This document shows, piece by piece, positions 62,842 through 64,000 of a stretch of DNA of 64,000 nt. How positions within the stretch are numbered: position 1 is the first letter of the stretch; every line of letters begins with the position of its first letter. A program made the position numbers and the translations under genes. Under the pieces are notes generated by a model that saw nothing but the letters and a program-made list of their open reading frames with translations, had not been told where the DNA came from and made no database searches. The stretch is from CAIWHR01 sp963741355 (GTDB lineage Bacteria; Pseudomonadota; Gammaproteobacteria; Burkholderiales; Casimicrobiaceae). The DNA is taken from positions 1 to 64,000 of the forward strand of contig CAVUIG010000013.1 of NCBI GenBank assembly GCA_963741355.1. Direction: 5' to 3'.

Positions 62842-63142
62842 CGGAACGCCATCGCCCGATCGTCGCGATCGGACCGTGGCTGCGAGTGTTGCCGAACTCG
62901 CGCGAGTGGTCGCGTAAGTCGCGCTCTCGCCCTGCGGCGGGACCAATACGGGCTCCCGGGCGCCGTCGACCGGCTGTGTGCTCCAGCGCACGGACCGCTC
63001 TCGAGAAAATCGTGAATATCCACCCTCTCCTCCTGAGAGGGGCGGTGCTTGTCCGATTCTGAACGTCGCAAATTCCTGTGACGTCGATCCGACCAGCGCA
63101 GCCCCTTCCGCGATACATTTGCGCTTGCTACGGAATTCGGCC
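62842..63142. other. Gap without a gene
   Basis: 301 bases with no convincing coding frame. A 7-bp hairpin CCCTCTC-CTCCT-GAGAGGG lies at 63023-63041 with no T-run. I see no clear promoter. Confidence 0.4.
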
Positions 63143-64000
63143 ATGCCCATTGCAGGAAATATTCCCGCCGTTGCCGACGCTGCCAGCAGGGCGGATGGCA
63201 TCACCGAGGTGCGGCGCCAGGAAGCGCTGCTCAAGACGGGGGCCTTGCAGAACGCCATTCTCACCAGCGCCAATTTCTCGATCATCGCCACCGACGAAAA
63301 AGGCATCATTCAGCTGTTCAATGTCGGCGCCGAGCGCATGCTGGGCTACCTGGCCGCCGAAGTCGTCAACAAGATCAGCCCCAGCGACATCCATGACCCG
63401 CAGGAAGTGATGGCGCGGGCGCAGGCGCTGAGCCAGGAACTTGCCACGACCATCGAGCCCGGCTTCCAGGCGCTGGCTTTCAAGGCGTCGCGCGGGATCG
63501 AGGACAGCTATGAATTGACCTACATCCGCAAGGATGGCAGCCGCTTTCCGGCCATCGTGTCGATCACCGCGCTGCGTGATGATTACGGCGACGTCATCGG
63601 ATACCTGCTGATCGGCGCCGACAATTCCGTGCGCAAGCAGGTCGAGCTGGAGCTGCACAACGCGATGGCCGTCGCGGAAAAGGCCAATCTCGCGAAGTCC
63701 GATTTTCTTTCCAGCATGAGCCACGAGCTGCGCACGCCGCTGAGCGCCATTCTCGGCTTTGCCCAGCTCATGGAATCCGGCGCTCCGCCGCCGACGGTCA
63801 CGCAGAAGCGAAGCATCGATCAGATTCTCAAGGCAGGATGGTACCTGCTGGACCTGATCAACGAAATCCTCGATCTCGCGTTGATCGAGTCGGGGAAACT
63901 GTCGCTGTCGCTGGAGCCGATATCGCTGGCCGAGGTCGTGCGCGAATGCCAGACGATGATAGAGCCGCAGGCGCAACAGCGCGGCATCGGCGTTGCCTTT
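63143..64000 (+). CDS. PAS-domain sensor histidine kinase, cut by window end
   Basis: The first 286 codons of a two-component sensor kinase; the end lies outside the window. A PAS domain (about residues 35-165: ANFSIIATDEKGIIQLFNVG, then ELTYIRKDGSRFPAIVS) is followed by a short coiled linker and the HisKA domain with phospho-acceptor His194 in SMSHELRTPLSAILG. No transmembrane helix is seen in this part, so it is probably a soluble or cytoplasmic sensor. Codon choice looks less extreme in GC than the neighbours, for example AAGGATGGC and TATGAATTG, a possible sign of other origin. Confidence 0.85.
   Translation, partial: MPIAGNIPAVADAASRADGITEVRRQEALLKTGALQNAILTSANFSIIATDEKGIIQLFNVGAERMLGYLAAEVVNKISPSDIHDPQEVMARAQALSQELATTIEPGFQALAFKASRGIEDSYELTYIRKDGSRFPAIVSITALRDDYGDVIGYLLIGADNSVRKQVELELHNAMAVAEKANLAKSDFLSSMSHELRTPLSAILGFAQLMESGAPPPTVTQKRSIDQILKAGWYLLDLINEILDLALIESGKLSLSLEPISLAEVVRECQTMIEPQAQQRGIGVAF

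Overview
The window is GC-rich chromosomal DNA from a Gram-negative bacterium, most probably a betaproteobacterium of the order Burkholderiales. The evidence is gene content and order: a DUF3460 protein; glnA with a DUF4124 protein, ntrB and ntrC; cutA with a DsbD piece, a TlpA-like protein, accB, accC, prmA and a DUF3426 protein; ahcY behind an S-adenosylhomocysteine (SAH) riboswitch, followed by a small holin-family protein and metF; and a C-rich intergenic repeat between mdtA and mdtB. Almost everything is housekeeping. I found no prophage, CRISPR array, rRNA, tRNA or transposase gene.

Layout. 1-6900: msbA (lipid A flippase), a thioredoxin-like ferredoxin, an alpha/beta hydrolase, a NodI/NodJ-type ABC exporter, an RNA methyltransferase, a DUF3460 protein and a GNAT acetyltransferase. 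7000-15400: the outer-membrane assembly pair lptD-surA, divergent from the peptidoglycan-recycling pair amgK-murU, then oligopeptidase A and a periplasmic DUF4124/glutaredoxin-like protein. 15394-15664: a MITE-like element with 32-bp inverted ends that overlaps the nuoN stop. 15663-28797: a complete 14-gene complex I operon nuoA-N on the minus strand, whose B, E, G and H subunits do not look like usual betaproteobacterial ones. 29000-35100: xthA, then the nitrogen module glnA-DUF4124-ntrB-ntrC; glnA has a sigma-54 promoter and NtrC sites. 35200-41200: DUF3426, prmA, accC, accB, TlpA-like, a DsbD alpha domain alone, cutA and fxsA. 41300-46900: lgt, ilvD, a YbaK protein, an unknown lipoprotein, a TfoX-like protein, metF and a holin-family protein. 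47000-49400: an unrecognised gene lying between two copies of an imperfect repeat, then ahcY and its SAH riboswitch. 49447-61295: a penicillin-acylase-family hydrolase and an mdtABC-outer membrane factor tripartite efflux operon. 61300-64000: a metallopeptidase, a tail-anchored protein of unknown function and the start of a PAS histidine kinase.

A strong technical feature cuts across the window. At least 17 genes, many of them essential, are broken by a single-base frameshift, 20 events in all, of which 19 are one extra base. In most cases removing one base restores a recognisable family sequence. I read these as assembly or sequencing indels and annotate the affected genes as whole CDSs.

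Themes: envelope biogenesis (msbA, lptD, surA, amgK, murU, lgt), respiration (nuo, possibly with FNR-type control), nitrogen regulation (glnA, ntrBC), the methyl cycle (ahcY, metF, sharing an SAH riboswitch) and efflux. No clearly new multi-gene system is evident. The most unexplained pieces are the repeat-flanked gene at 47.0-47.7 kb, the MITE-like element, the unusual nuo operon and the reduced dsbD/aroQ locus.
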